This document shows, piece by piece, positions 29,513 to 37,817 of a stretch of 64,000 nucleotides of DNA. Origin of the DNA: Pseudomonadota bacterium (GTDB lineage: Bacteria > Pseudomonadota > Gammaproteobacteria > Burkholderiales > Thiobacillaceae). The DNA lies in the NCBI GenBank assembly GCA_021847835.1, contig JAJZPR010000005.1, positions 1 through 64,000 of the forward strand, written 5' to 3'. How positions within the stretch are numbered: position 1 is the first letter of the stretch; every line of letters begins with the position of its first letter. A program made the position numbers and the translations under genes. The notes below the pieces were generated by a model. The model saw only the letters and a program-made list of their open reading frames with translations. It ran no database searches and was not told the origin of the DNA.

Positions 29513-30633
29513 CGACGCAGTTCCTCGTGGAGGGCCAGGGCGTCTTGCAGTGGTGTGTCGAGTGTCTGTTGGATATAGGGTGCGCCAGTGCCACTCTCTA
29601 CGATCATGCGTTTCAGGGCATGGAAAAAGCCGGTCTGGAAAGTGTTCTCGCAGGCGGCGATGTAGCGCTGAGGGGAGGGTGGCATCGGGTCAAACAGGGC
29701 TTGGCTGACCAGGGGCCAGCGCTGGCTGTTGCGCAGTGCATGAACTGACTTTTCGTCGATATTCAGTGCGGGCAGGCCTGCGGCCTTGGCAAACTGTTGA
29801 ACCTGCTGGTACACGGTAAACAGCGAGATCATGTGGTTTGCTGCTTGAGCCACTAACGCGTGAATTACCCGGTCGGCCTTCTTTTCCTGGCAAGCGGCGC
29901 GGTAAGCCGTTTCGGCGCAGGCTTTCGGAAACAGCAATGCGCCCGCGAAGGCGTCGGCAAAATCCTCTCCTTCGTTGGTACCCGATAGTTCTGGCGTGAA
30001 CACATGCGCCAGTTCGTGCGCCATCCAGAATTTGAAGTCTTCCAGGTGGGTGTCGAGGTTGAGGAAGATGAAGGTGACGTCTTCCTTGGGCAGGCGGATA
30101 TGCAGGGCATTTTCGTGATTGCCCTTGTTGCCCCACAGCACCGGGACGAGAACCGCGCCGCATTCCCTGAATTCGCCGATCAGGTGCTCGTATTCCAGCA
30201 CAGCCGTTTCCCCAATGCCGAGCCGGTCGCGGGTTTGCGAGACGGCGGTCTGGAGCTTGTCGTAATCGGTGGAGGGAGAAGTGATCAGTGTGCGCAGCGC
30301 TCGCTGTTCGGGCAGATGAGCAACCAGCGGCTTGAGCAGCATGCCGATACCCTCGGCTTTGGCGAGGTGTGCGGCGGTTGTTTTGACGTTGGCCTTCTTG
30401 CGATAGGCGATGACAGGCCGGCCAACGTCACTCTTTGTTACGAGTTGATCGAAGGGCAGGCTGAGTATGGTCGCAAGTTTGAGCAGGGAGGCCGGGCGGG
30501 GAAAGTCTTTCCCTTTCAACCAGTTGGTGACGGCCTGGGATGATGTCCCTACAGCTGCTGCCAATTCACCCTGGGTCATTCCACGATGGGCAAGCGCGCT
30601 TTGCACTGCCACGGAATTGAGGGTTTTTTCCAT
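29509..30633 (-). CDS. XRE-family regulator fused to ImmA/IrrE metalloprotease domain
   Basis: The 374-aa protein has an N-terminal helix-turn-helix (about residues 10-65; MTQGELAAAVGTSSQAVTNWLKG) and a C-terminal COG2856-type zinc protease with His206-Glu-x-x-His210 (HELAH) and a downstream Glu223 (EGEDFADAFAGALLFP). Such XRE-COG2856 proteins occur as antitoxins or regulators of stress and phage genes. The start at 30633 was chosen because it places the HTH normally and sits right after a promoter-like sequence; the frame extends 30 codons upstream. It forms an operon with the PIN gene. Confidence 0.82.
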   Translation of the reverse strand: MEKTLNSVAVQSALAHRGMTQGELAAAVGTSSQAVTNWLKGKDFPRPASLLKLATILSLPFDQLVTKSDVGRPVIAYRKKANVKTTAAHLAKAEGIGMLLKPLVAHLPEQRALRTLITSPSTDYDKLQTAVSQTRDRLGIGETAVLEYEHLIGEFRECGAVLVPVLWGNKGNHENALHIRLPKEDVTFIFLNLDTHLEDFKFWMAHELAHVFTPELSGTNEGEDFADAFAGALLFPKACAETAYRAACQEKKADRVIHALVAQAANHMISLFTVYQQVQQFAKAAGLPALNIDEKSVHALRNSQRWPLVSQALFDPMPPSPQRYIAACENTFQTGFFHALKRMIVESGTGAPYIQQTLDTPLQDALALHEELRR

Positions 30634-30639
30634 GCGCGA

Positions 30640-30683
30640 ATTATTGGGCCTGCCAAGCCAAAAATCAAGTTTTATCAAGTTTT
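30640..30683 (-). promoter_or_regulatory. Promoter and possible operator of the XRE-PIN operon
   Basis: On the minus strand -35 TTGATT (30668-30663) and -10 AATAAT (30645-30640) are 17 bp apart, and the -10 ends only 6 nt before the ATG. Transcription would start at about the A of the ATG, giving a leaderless mRNA; no ribosome site is visible. Two perfect tandem copies of AAAACTTGAT (30683-30664) overlap the -35 and could be the HTH operator. Confidence 0.5.
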
Positions 30684-30781
30684 GCAACCGAAATTTGAGG
30701 GTGCGCGGGTGGTAAAAATGCAAATATGATTTCTAACGACGGTTTGTAACTTTTTTCATCACCCCTATCTAAACTGGGGTA

Positions 30782-32143
30782 ATGAACGCTGTTCGCATGC
30801 CTGCCGTGGCAGGCTACTTCTATCCGGCCGACCCGGCACGACTCCGCGGCGAGCTTGGCCGCCTGATGGCCGCTGTCCCGAAATCCGAAGATGCCTCCGC
30901 GCCCAAGGCCCTCATCGTGCCGCATGCCGGCTACGTCTACTCCGGGCCCGTCGCGGCCCGCGGCTACGCCCGCCTGGTGCCTGCTGCCGGCACGATCCGG
31001 CGCGTGGCGCTGCTGGGCCCGGCGCACCGGGTGGCGGTGCGCGGCCTGGCCCTGCCGGAAGCAAATCGTTTTGCCACCCCGCTGGGCGAAGTGGCGCTGG
31101 ACCAGCAGGCCATCGAGGCCCTGGCCGACCTGCCGCAAGTGATCGCCAGCGAAGCCGCGCATGCGCTGGAGCATTCCCTGGAAGTGCATCTGCCTTTTCT
31201 GCAAACCGTGCTGGGCGAGTTTCAACTGGTGCCGCTGGTGGTGGGCAGCGCCACGTCCGACGAAGTGGCCGCCGTGCTGGAACGCCTCTGGGGCGGGCCG
31301 GAAACCCTGATCGTCATCAGCTCCGACCTTTCCCACTACCTGCCCTACGACGAGGCATGCGAAACGGACGCGGAATCGGTGGAACGCATGCTGCGGCTGG
31401 AAGCGGGACTCAATCACGAGCAGGCCTGCGGCGCCACACCGGTCAACGGCCTGCTCGCGCTTGCGCGGCGCCGCGGCCTGCGGGCGGAATTGCTGGACCT
31501 GCGCAATTCGGGCGATACCGCCGGCGACAAGGCGGGTGTTGTAGGTTATGCCGCGCTCGCCTTCCACGAAACTCCGCTGCCGCATCCGGCAGACAATGAA
31601 CGCGGCGGGATCCTGCTGGCGGCAGCGCGCGGCGCCATCGGCGAACGTTTCGGCGCGGAACCGCTTGTGCTGCAGATGCGGCCCTGGATGCAGGTGCCCG
31701 GCGCGAGCTTCGTCACCCTCATGCTGGATGGAGAACTGCGCGGCTGCATCGGCAGCCTGGAAGCGCACCGGCCCTTGCTGGAGGACGTGCAGGGCAATGC
31801 TGTCGCTGCGGCTTTCCGCGATCCGCGCTTTCCGCCCTTGAGCAACCGCGAGTTCGCGCAGGTGCGGGTCGAGGTCTCTGAACTCGGCGCCGCCGAGCCG
31901 CTCGAATTCGAAAGCGAGGCGCACGCCCTGCGCCTGCTGCGTCCCCACGAGGACGGCCTGATCCTGGAATATGGCCGCCACCGCAGCACGTTTTTGCCGC
32001 AGGTGTGGGAAACCCTGTCCAAACCAGCGCTTTTCCTTGCGCAGTTGAAGCGCAAGGCCGGGCTGCCGGCGGATTTCTGGCACGACGAAATCCGCCTGTC
32101 GCGCTATGCCGTGAGCAAGTGGAAGGAGGCCGCGCATGACTGA
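30782..32143 (+). CDS. amrB: AmmeMemoRadiSam system fusion protein: Memo (AmrB) plus AMMECR1 (AmrA)
   Basis: The 453-aa protein begins with a Memo-like domain (about 1-260; MPAVAGYFYPADP, VPHAGYVYSGPVAARGY, SSDLSHYLPYDEA, CGATPVNGLLAL). It continues with an AMMECR1 domain (about 275-450; VTLMLDGELRGCIGSLEAHRPL, AAAFRDPRFPPL). Memo proteins resemble extradiol dioxygenases with metal-binding histidines; AMMECR1 is of unknown biochemistry. Many genomes encode the two separately, next to the radical SAM gene that follows here with an 8-nt overlap. The system is known by co-occurrence and its reaction is not established. The start at 30782 lies just after a GGGGTA. Confidence 0.88.
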   Translation: MNAVRMPAVAGYFYPADPARLRGELGRLMAAVPKSEDASAPKALIVPHAGYVYSGPVAARGYARLVPAAGTIRRVALLGPAHRVAVRGLALPEANRFATPLGEVALDQQAIEALADLPQVIASEAAHALEHSLEVHLPFLQTVLGEFQLVPLVVGSATSDEVAAVLERLWGGPETLIVISSDLSHYLPYDEACETDAESVERMLRLEAGLNHEQACGATPVNGLLALARRRGLRAELLDLRNSGDTAGDKAGVVGYAALAFHETPLPHPADNERGGILLAAARGAIGERFGAEPLVLQMRPWMQVPGASFVTLMLDGELRGCIGSLEAHRPLLEDVQGNAVAAAFRDPRFPPLSNREFAQVRVEVSELGAAEPLEFESEAHALRLLRPHEDGLILEYGRHRSTFLPQVWETLSKPALFLAQLKRKAGLPADFWHDEIRLSRYAVSKWKEAAHD

Positions 32144-33227
32144 ACTGGAAACCGGACTCCATCCTGCACGCTGGTGGCACAAGCTGCCCGACGGCCGCAT
32201 CCAGTGCGACCTCTGTCCGCGCGATTGCCGATTGCACGAAGGCCAGCGCGGCGCCTGCTTCGTGCGCCAGCGCGTGGGCGAACAGATGGTGCTCACCACT
32301 TACGGGCGTTCTTCCGGCTTCTGTATCGACCCCATCGAGAAAAAGCCGCTCAACCATTTCTATCCCGGCTCCTCGGTGCTGTCCTTCGGCACCGCGGGCT
32401 GCAACCTCGCCTGCAAGTTCTGCCAGAACTGGGATATCAGCAAGTCCAGAACCATGGATCGGCTCATGGATCAGGCGTCGCCGGAACAGATCGCCATCGC
32501 CGCCGAAACTTCGGGCTGCAAGAGCGTGGCCTTCACCTACAACGATCCGGTGATCTTCACCGAATACGCGCTGGATGCGGCCGAGGCCTGCCATGCGCGC
32601 GGCATCCAGACCGTGGCGGTGACCGCGGCCTACATCCACGCCGAGCCGCGGCGCGAGTTTTTCGCTCACATGGACGCGGCCAACGTCGACTTGAAGGCCT
32701 TCACCGACGCGTTCTATTTCAAGCTCACCGGCTCGCACCTGCAGCCGGTGCTGGAATCGCTGGCGTACCTGGTACACGAAACCCGCGTGTGGACCGAAAT
32801 CACCACCTTGCTCATCCCCGGCTACAACGATTCCAGCCAGGAAATCGAGTCCATGTGCAAATGGCTGGTGCAGGAAGTGGGCCGCGATGTGCCGCTGCAT
32901 TTCACCGCCTTCCACCCCGACTTCAAACTGATCGACGCGCCCGCCACCCCGCCCGAAACCCTGTTCCGTGCTCGCCACATCGCGCAAAGCGAGGGCCTGA
33001 ATTACGTCTACACTGGAAACGTGAGCGACCCCGACGGCGGCACCACCTATTGCCCGTCTTGCCGCAAGCCGCTCATCGTGCGCGACTGGCACCGCATCCT
33101 GAAATATGAAGTCACCGAGGACGGTCACTGCCCGCATTGCCAGACTGCCATCGCCGGCCGCTTCGGCAAGTTCGAAGGCGGCTTCGGGCAGCGGCGCATT
33201 CCCATCAGATTGAGCATGGGGGCATGA
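32136..33227 (+). CDS. amrS: AmmeMemoRadiSam system radical SAM enzyme
   Basis: The 363-aa protein is related to pyruvate-formate-lyase-activating enzymes. The iron-sulfur cluster cysteines are Cys89, Cys93 and Cys96 (CNLACKFC). An N-terminal cysteine cluster (CDLCPRDCRLHEGQRGAC) and a C-terminal pair of CxxC motifs (CPSCRKP, CPHCQTA) suggest additional metal sites. It overlaps the Memo-AMMECR1 gene by 8 nt, the canonical partner arrangement. Substrate unknown; the genetic link implies it acts with the fused partner. Confidence 0.9.
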   Translation: MTELETGLHPARWWHKLPDGRIQCDLCPRDCRLHEGQRGACFVRQRVGEQMVLTTYGRSSGFCIDPIEKKPLNHFYPGSSVLSFGTAGCNLACKFCQNWDISKSRTMDRLMDQASPEQIAIAAETSGCKSVAFTYNDPVIFTEYALDAAEACHARGIQTVAVTAAYIHAEPRREFFAHMDAANVDLKAFTDAFYFKLTGSHLQPVLESLAYLVHETRVWTEITTLLIPGYNDSSQEIESMCKWLVQEVGRDVPLHFTAFHPDFKLIDAPATPPETLFRARHIAQSEGLNYVYTGNVSDPDGGTTYCPSCRKPLIVRDWHRILKYEVTEDGHCPHCQTAIAGRFGKFEGGFGQRRIPIRLSMGA

Positions 33228-33230
33228 GAT

Positions 33231-33878
33231 ATGAGAAATGAAGTGGTTCGCATCCCCGTTGACGGCGCGCATATCGAAGGCGCACTGGAACTGCCCGAGC
33301 GGCCTGCCGGGCTGGTGCTGTTCGCCCACGGCAGCGGCTCCAGCCGCCACAGCCCGCGCAACAATTTCGTGGCGCGCGTGCTGCGCGAGCATGGCGTCGG
33401 TACCCTGCTCATGGACCTGCTCACCCCGGAAGAGGATCGCGACTATTCGCGTCGCTTTGACATTGACCTCCTCGTCGAACGCCTGGTGGCCGCCGCGCGC
33501 TGGGTGCGGAAAAACCCTGACACTGCCGCGCTGCCCATCGGCTATTTCGGTGCCAGCACCGGCGCCGCTGCCGCTCTGCGCGCTGCCGCCCAGGATGAGT
33601 CGATCGCCGCCGTGGTGTCGCGCGGCGGCCGTCCCGACTTGGCGCCGCCGGCGGCGCTCTCCAAGGTCAAGGCGCCCACGCTGTTCCTGGTGGGCGGGCA
33701 GGATTTCGGCGTCATCGAGTTGAACGAATCGGCCTTCTCCCACCTGCAATGTGAGAAGCAGCTTGTCATCGTGCCCGGCGCCACCCACCTGTTCGAGGAG
33801 CCCGGCACCCTGGAAGAGGTTGCCGCCCAGGCAGCGGGTTGGTTCGAAAGTCATTTCAAGTCGAGCCAATCGAATTGA
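33231..33878 (+). CDS. Alpha/beta hydrolase (dienelactone-hydrolase-like)
   Basis: The 215-aa protein has a compact alpha/beta hydrolase fold: LVLFAHGSGSSRHSPRNN (oxyanion loop), nucleophile Ser109 in GYFGASTGAAAAL, an acidic residue in FLVGGQDFGVIE and a His in VPGATHLFEEPG, in the right order. The substrate cannot be predicted. It follows amrS after 3 nt and is probably co-transcribed. Its stop is the first base block of a REP element that fills the gap to the convergent phosphoribosyltransferase gene. Confidence 0.85.
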   Translation: MRNEVVRIPVDGAHIEGALELPERPAGLVLFAHGSGSSRHSPRNNFVARVLREHGVGTLLMDLLTPEEDRDYSRRFDIDLLVERLVAAARWVRKNPDTAALPIGYFGASTGAAAALRAAAQDESIAAVVSRGGRPDLAPPAALSKVKAPTLFLVGGQDFGVIELNESAFSHLQCEKQLVIVPGATHLFEEPGTLEEVAAQAAGWFESHFKSSQSN

Positions 33879-33936
33879 TCGCACCCAAGGGTGCTCCTAC
33901 ATCAACCATCCTTGTAGGAGCAGGCTTGCCTGCGAT
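33878..33936. repeat. REP pair between convergent genes
   Basis: ATCGCACCC..GGGTGCTCCTAC (33878-33900) and GTAGGAGCAGGCTTGCCTGCGAT (33914-33936, here split: GTAGGAGCAGG then CTTGCCTGCGAT) are inverted copies. The motif GTAGGAGC-GGCTTGCC-GCGAT is the REP sequence well known from Pseudomonas and relatives. The pair exactly fills the space between the two stop codons, forming a large hairpin that could serve as a bidirectional terminator. Confidence 0.75.
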
Positions 33937-34563
33937 TCAGTGCTTGCGAAGAACTTCGACGACTTCGTCATCCGACACCTGGTTGAAATTCATGTAGAAC
34001 TGGCCCACTGCGCGGAAATCCCAGGGCGCATGCAGGCAGACCAGTTCGTCGCAAAGCGGGCGGACTTTTTCCAGCGTATCGGGCGGGGAAACCGGCACCG
34101 CGCAGATGAGCCTGGCCGGTTTCTTGGCGCGCGTGGCATGCAGGGCGGCGATCATGGTGCTGCCGGTGGCGAGCCCGTCGTCGATGATGATGACGATGCG
34201 CCCGGCCGGATCGATGGGCGGGTGCAGCGGCGTGTACTGCGCGCGGCGCTCGCGCAGCGTTGCCATCTGGCGCTGTTTTTCCTGTTCCAGGTATTCGGGC
34301 GTGCCGCCGGCGGAGGCGGCGTAATCGGCGATATAGGCCCAGCCCGATTCGTCGATCGCGCCCAAGGCGAATTCGCTGCTGTAGGGAGAGGTCAGCTTGC
34401 GGACCAGCACGACATCCAGTTCGCCGCCCAAAAGCTCGGCAATGGTCTTGCCCATGGGCACCGCCCCCCGGGGAATGGCAAGGATCAGCGGGTTCCGGCC
34501 CTGGTAGGCCGACAAGGCCTTGGCCAGCTGGCGCCCCGCGTCCTGGCGGTCTGCGAAGATCAT
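33937..34563 (-). CDS. Phosphoribosyltransferase-family protein
   Basis: The 208-aa protein has a type I phosphoribosyltransferase fold. The PRPP loop is VIIIDDGLATGST, preceded by LAIPRGAVPMGKTIAELLGGELDVVLVRKL. An inserted helical segment (PEYLEQEKQRQMATLRERR) between strand and PRPP loop is typical of the predicted phosphoribosyltransferases sometimes found beside dienelactone hydrolases. The substrate is unknown. It converges on the hydrolase and is divergent from archease. Confidence 0.85.
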   Translation of the reverse strand: MIFADRQDAGRQLAKALSAYQGRNPLILAIPRGAVPMGKTIAELLGGELDVVLVRKLTSPYSSEFALGAIDESGWAYIADYAASAGGTPEYLEQEKQRQMATLRERRAQYTPLHPPIDPAGRIVIIIDDGLATGSTMIAALHATRAKKPARLICAVPVSPPDTLEKVRPLCDELVCLHAPWDFRAVGQFYMNFNQVSDDEVVEVLRKH

Positions 34564-34665
34564 GGTCGTTTCTCCCTCGTTGCCATACCTTCAAGTTAGG
34601 CGCCCGCATCATTTCCGGCAAGCGGGATTGCAGCAGGCTACATTGATAGGAGCGGGAATCCTGAA

Positions 34666-35079
34666 ATGAACGATGAAACAGCCTATTTCGAGCACGGCGC
34701 CGACATCGGCGTGATCGGCCGTGGCGCCACGCCGGAGGCTGCCTTTGTCGAGGCCGCACGCGCCATGTTCGCCATCATGGCGCAGCCGTCGGAGGTGCAG
34801 GAAACTTTGAGCGTCGAGATTCGCTTTGAAGAAGCCGATGTCGAATTTGCCCTGGTCACCTGGCTCAACCGCCTGCTGGCCGAGGCGCGCCTGCATGGCG
34901 CGGTTTTCAACCGTTTTGAACTGGCGCGCGACGGTGCGCATTACCTGGGGCGGGCATTCGGCTGCATGTGGAGCCCGGCCATCGTGCGCGGCACCGAGGT
35001 CAAGGGCGCGACCCTGACCGCGCTTTCGGTCAAACAGGACGTGGCGGGCTGGGAAGCACGCTGCGTCGTGGATGTGTAA
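34666..35079 (+). CDS. Archease
   Basis: The 137-aa protein matches archease in size and motifs: FEHGADIGVIGRGATPEAAFVEAA at the N terminus and FEEADVEFALVTWLNRLLAEA in the middle, with conserved acidic residues that bind metal. Archease accelerates turnover and guanylylation of the RNA ligase RtcB and widens its nucleotide use. rtcB starts 2 nt after its stop, so the partners are co-expressed. Confidence 0.9.
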   Translation: MNDETAYFEHGADIGVIGRGATPEAAFVEAARAMFAIMAQPSEVQETLSVEIRFEEADVEFALVTWLNRLLAEARLHGAVFNRFELARDGAHYLGRAFGCMWSPAIVRGTEVKGATLTALSVKQDVAGWEARCVVDV

Positions 35080-35081
35080 TC

Positions 35082-36509
35082 GTGGATATAAATCGCTTTA
35101 AACCGCTGAACGAAACCTGCTGGACCCTCCCCAAAACCACAGGCGAAAAACGCGCCGAGGTGCAGCTCTATGCCGACCGCGAGCTGCTGGCCGACATGGA
35201 CGACAAGGTGGGCGAGCAGATCCTCAACGTTGCCCGGCTTCCGGGCATCGTCGGCCCGGCCATGGCCATGCCGGACGCGCACTGGGGTTACGGTTTTCCC
35301 ATCGGCGGCGTGGCCGCCTTCGACGCGGACCTGGGCGGCATCATTTCCGCCGGCGGCGTCGGCTTCGACATTTCCTGCGGCATCCGCTGCCTGCGCACCA
35401 GCCTCGCTTTGGACCAGCTGGCGCCCAAGGCCGTGCAACTGGCCGACTCGCTGTACCGCAACATCCCGGCCGGCGTGGGCCAGGAAGGCGACATCAAGTT
35501 GAGCACGAAAGAGATCGACGACATCATGCTGGCGGGCGCCGACTGGGCCTTGGCACGCGGCTACGGCGTGGACGAAGATTTGCAGTACATCGAGGAACAT
35601 GGCTGCGTGAAAGGCGCCGATCCGCGCCAGGTTTCCGAACTGGCCAAGAAGCGACAGCGCGGCGAAATGGGCACGCTGGGCTCGGGCAACCACTACCTGG
35701 AAGTGCAGGTGGTGGAAAAAATTTTCGATCCCGCCTGCGCCCAGGCTTTCGGGCTGCATGAAGGCCAGATCCTGGTGTCCATCCACTGCGGCTCGCGCGG
35801 GCTGGGTCATCAGATCGGCACCGACTATCTGGTGAGTCTGGCCAAGGCGGCGGGCAGGCTGGGCATCACCCTGCCCGACCGTGAACTGGCCTGCGCGCCG
35901 ATCAACAGCCCGGAAGGCCAGGCCTATCTCGGCGCCATGAACGCCGCCATCAATTGTGCGCTCGCCAACCGCCAGATTCTCGCCCATCTCACGCGCGAAG
36001 TGTTTGCTCACATCCTGCCCGAGGCGCGGCTGGAAACCCTGTTCGACGTCTCGCACAACACCTGCAAGCTGGAGCAGCACGAAGTCGCGGGCAGGATGCG
36101 CTGGCTGTACGTGCACCGCAAGGGCGCGACCCGCGCTTTCGCGCCGGGTCACCCGCAACTGCCGGAACGCTACCGCAACGCGGGCCAGCCGGTCATCATC
36201 GGCGGCAGCATGGGCACCGGCTCCTACGTGCTGGCAGGGCTGCCGGGCAACCCGGCCTACGCCTCCGCGAGCCACGGCGCCGGCCGCGCCATGAGCCGCA
36301 ATGCGGCGCTAAAACGTTGGCATGGCCGGGAGCTCATCGATGAGTTGGCGGGCCGAGGGATACTGATTCGCACACGTTCCATGCGCGGCGCGGCGGAAGA
36401 AGCGCCCGGCGCCTACAAGGATGTGGACCGCGTGGCCGAAGCGACGGAAAAAGCCGGATTGGCGAAACGGGTGGCGTTTTTGCGGCCGAAGTTGTGCGTG
36501 AAGGGGTAG
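35082..36509 (+). CDS. rtcB: RNA-splicing ligase RtcB
   Basis: RtcB joins RNA 2',3'-cyclic phosphate (3'-phosphate) ends to 5'-OH ends using GTP and Mn2+. The 475-aa protein has AMPDAHWGYGFPIGGVAAF, GGVGFDISCGIRCLRT (metal cysteine), GTLGSGNHYLEVQ, SIHCGSRGLGHQIG, and the C-terminal nucleotide site with SMGTGSYVLAG and SHGAGRAMSR. GTG 35082 was chosen for length and spacing to archease. In bacteria it serves RNA repair, often with sigma54 control, which is not evident here. The TAG stop lies within the first heptamer of the downstream repeat element. Confidence 0.93.
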   Translation: MDINRFKPLNETCWTLPKTTGEKRAEVQLYADRELLADMDDKVGEQILNVARLPGIVGPAMAMPDAHWGYGFPIGGVAAFDADLGGIISAGGVGFDISCGIRCLRTSLALDQLAPKAVQLADSLYRNIPAGVGQEGDIKLSTKEIDDIMLAGADWALARGYGVDEDLQYIEEHGCVKGADPRQVSELAKKRQRGEMGTLGSGNHYLEVQVVEKIFDPACAQAFGLHEGQILVSIHCGSRGLGHQIGTDYLVSLAKAAGRLGITLPDRELACAPINSPEGQAYLGAMNAAINCALANRQILAHLTREVFAHILPEARLETLFDVSHNTCKLEQHEVAGRMRWLYVHRKGATRAFAPGHPQLPERYRNAGQPVIIGGSMGTGSYVLAGLPGNPAYASASHGAGRAMSRNAALKRWHGRELIDELAGRGILIRTRSMRGAAEEAPGAYKDVDRVAEATEKAGLAKRVAFLRPKLCVKG

Positions 36510-36612
36510 GGGGTAGGATTCAGGGATCAGGGAACGTGTTTCGCGCTTTAAAAAACAACGCGGCCTTCGGCCGCACAAGCCCTGACCCCTGAATCCTACC
36601 CCCTGATCCCTG
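36507..36612 (+). repeat. Heptamer-arm palindromic element after rtcB
   Basis: The left arm is four heptamers TAGGGGG, TAGGATT, CAGGGAT, CAGGGAA (36507-36534). The core CGTGTTTCGCGCTTTA onward contains the hairpin GCGGCCTTCGGCCGC. The right arm is five inverted heptamers AGCCCTG, ACCCCTG, AATCCTA, CCCCCTG, ATCCCTG (36578-36612). The rtcB stop TAG is the first three bases of the left arm. The core is about 80% identical to that at 42623. It lies 42 nt before lpxC. Confidence 0.8.
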
Positions 36613-36653
36613 TTAAAATCCATTCTCAAACAACAAGTTGGACCACTGAGGGC

Positions 36654-37568
36654 ATGATCAGACAGCGCACGCTCAAAACCCAGGTCAGGACCACCGGCGT
36701 GGGCCTGCATTCCGGCGTCAAGGTCGAGATGACCCTGCGCCCGGCGGCGGCCGGCACCGGCATCCTGTTCCGCCGCGTGGATCTCGATCCGCCGGTGGAC
36801 ATTCCCGTGGATCCTTACAAGGTCACCGACACGCGCCTGTGTTCCGCGCTGACGGTGGACAAGGTCAAGGTCGCCACCGTCGAGCACCTGATGTCGGCTT
36901 TGGCGGGCCTGGGCATCGACAACATCGTGATCGACCTCACCGGCCCCGAGGTGCCGATCCTGGACGGCTCGGCCGCACCCTTCGTGTTCCTGTTGCAATC
37001 GGCCGGCATCGAGGAGTTGAACGCGCCCAAGCAGTTCGTGCGCATCCTCGAACCGATCGAAGTGAGGGAGGGCGACAAGTGGGTGCGCCTGTCTCCCTAT
37101 GACGGCTTCCGCATCGACTTCACCATCGATTTCGACCACCCGGTGTTCGAACAGTCCGGCCAGGTGGTGAGCGTGGATTTCGACAACACTTCCTATATCC
37201 GTGAAGTCGCGCGCGCGCGCACCTTCGGCTTCATGCACGAAGTCGAAATGCTGCGCAACAACAACCTCGCGCTCGGCGGCTCGCTCGACAACGCCATCGT
37301 CATGGACGAATACCGCGTGCTCAACGCCGACGGTCTCCGCTATGACGACGAATTCGTCAAGCACAAGGTGCTCGACGCCATCGGCGATTTCTACATGATC
37401 GGCAAGCCCATCATCGGCCGCCTCGAAGCGCACAAATCGGGTCATGCGCTCAACAACCAACTGCTGCGCGCGTTGATGGAAAACCAGGCGGCCTGGGAAC
37501 TGGTCACCTTCGAAAACACCGAGGATGCGCCGGAAGCGGTGGCGCATTTTTATCCCCAGGCGGCATGA
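36654..37568 (+). CDS. lpxC: UDP-3-O-acyl-N-acetylglucosamine deacetylase
   Basis: LpxC is the zinc enzyme for the committed step of lipid A synthesis. The 304-aa protein has [38 protein letters not shown] (zinc His), [38 protein letters not shown] (zinc His and Asp) and [14 protein letters not shown] (catalytic His). All are standard. It is separated from ftsZ by the defence island and the amr/rtcB genes. TTAAAATCC upstream may be a -10 region. It overlaps the next small gene by 4 nt. Confidence 0.96.
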   Translation: MIRQRTLKTQVRTTGVGLHSGVKVEMTLRPAAAGTGILFRRVDLDPPVDIPVDPYKVTDTRLCSALTVDKVKVATVEHLMSALAGLGIDNIVIDLTGPEVPILDGSAAPFVFLLQSAGIEELNAPKQFVRILEPIEVREGDKWVRLSPYDGFRIDFTIDFDHPVFEQSGQVVSVDFDNTSYIREVARARTFGFMHEVEMLRNNNLALGGSLDNAIVMDEYRVLNADGLRYDDEFVKHKVLDAIGDFYMIGKPIIGRLEAHKSGHALNNQLLRALMENQAAWELVTFENTEDAPEAVAHFYPQAA

Positions 37569-37747
37569 TCGCCCTGCGCCTGCTGCTGGTTCTTGCGCTG
37601 ATCGGCATTGCCGGACTGGCGCTGGCCTGGCTGTTCACCCGCGACAAGAAATATCTCCGCTACGCCAGCCGCATCGTGCGCTTCATCGTCGTGCTGGCGG
37701 TGGTGGTGGCGCTGGTTTTCGTTGCCGAGCGCGTGATCCTGCGCTGA
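37565..37747 (+). CDS. Small two-segment membrane protein downstream of lpxC
   Basis: The 60-aa product is [20 protein letters not shown]..., with two hydrophobic helices (about 2-24 and 38-57) joined by a basic loop ([15 protein letters not shown]). ATG overlaps the lpxC stop by 4 nt, which supports it being a real coupled gene. No family is recognised with confidence; a role at the inner membrane is all that can be said. Confidence 0.65.
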   Translation: MIALRLLLVLALIGIAGLALAWLFTRDKKYLRYASRIVRFIVVLAVVVALVFVAERVILR

Positions 37748-37776
37748 AAAAACGGGGGCTGCCGGCGCAGCCCCCG
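37747..37776 (-). terminator. Terminator for the minus-strand secreted-protein gene
   Basis: CGGGGGCTGC and GCAGCCCCCG form a perfect 10-bp stem with a CGGC loop. Read on the minus strand it is followed by six T residues (37752-37747). It lies 40 nt after the stop of the minus-strand gene and may also stop the lpxC transcript. Confidence 0.7.
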
Positions 37777-37817
37777 CACACGGTACTCGGGATGGGGGAA
37801 TGGTTTGCGGCTCGCGC

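Noticed and set aside
29409-29748. Plus-strand frames of about 100 codons
   Set aside because: They are antisense to the XRE and PIN genes and have no supporting features.
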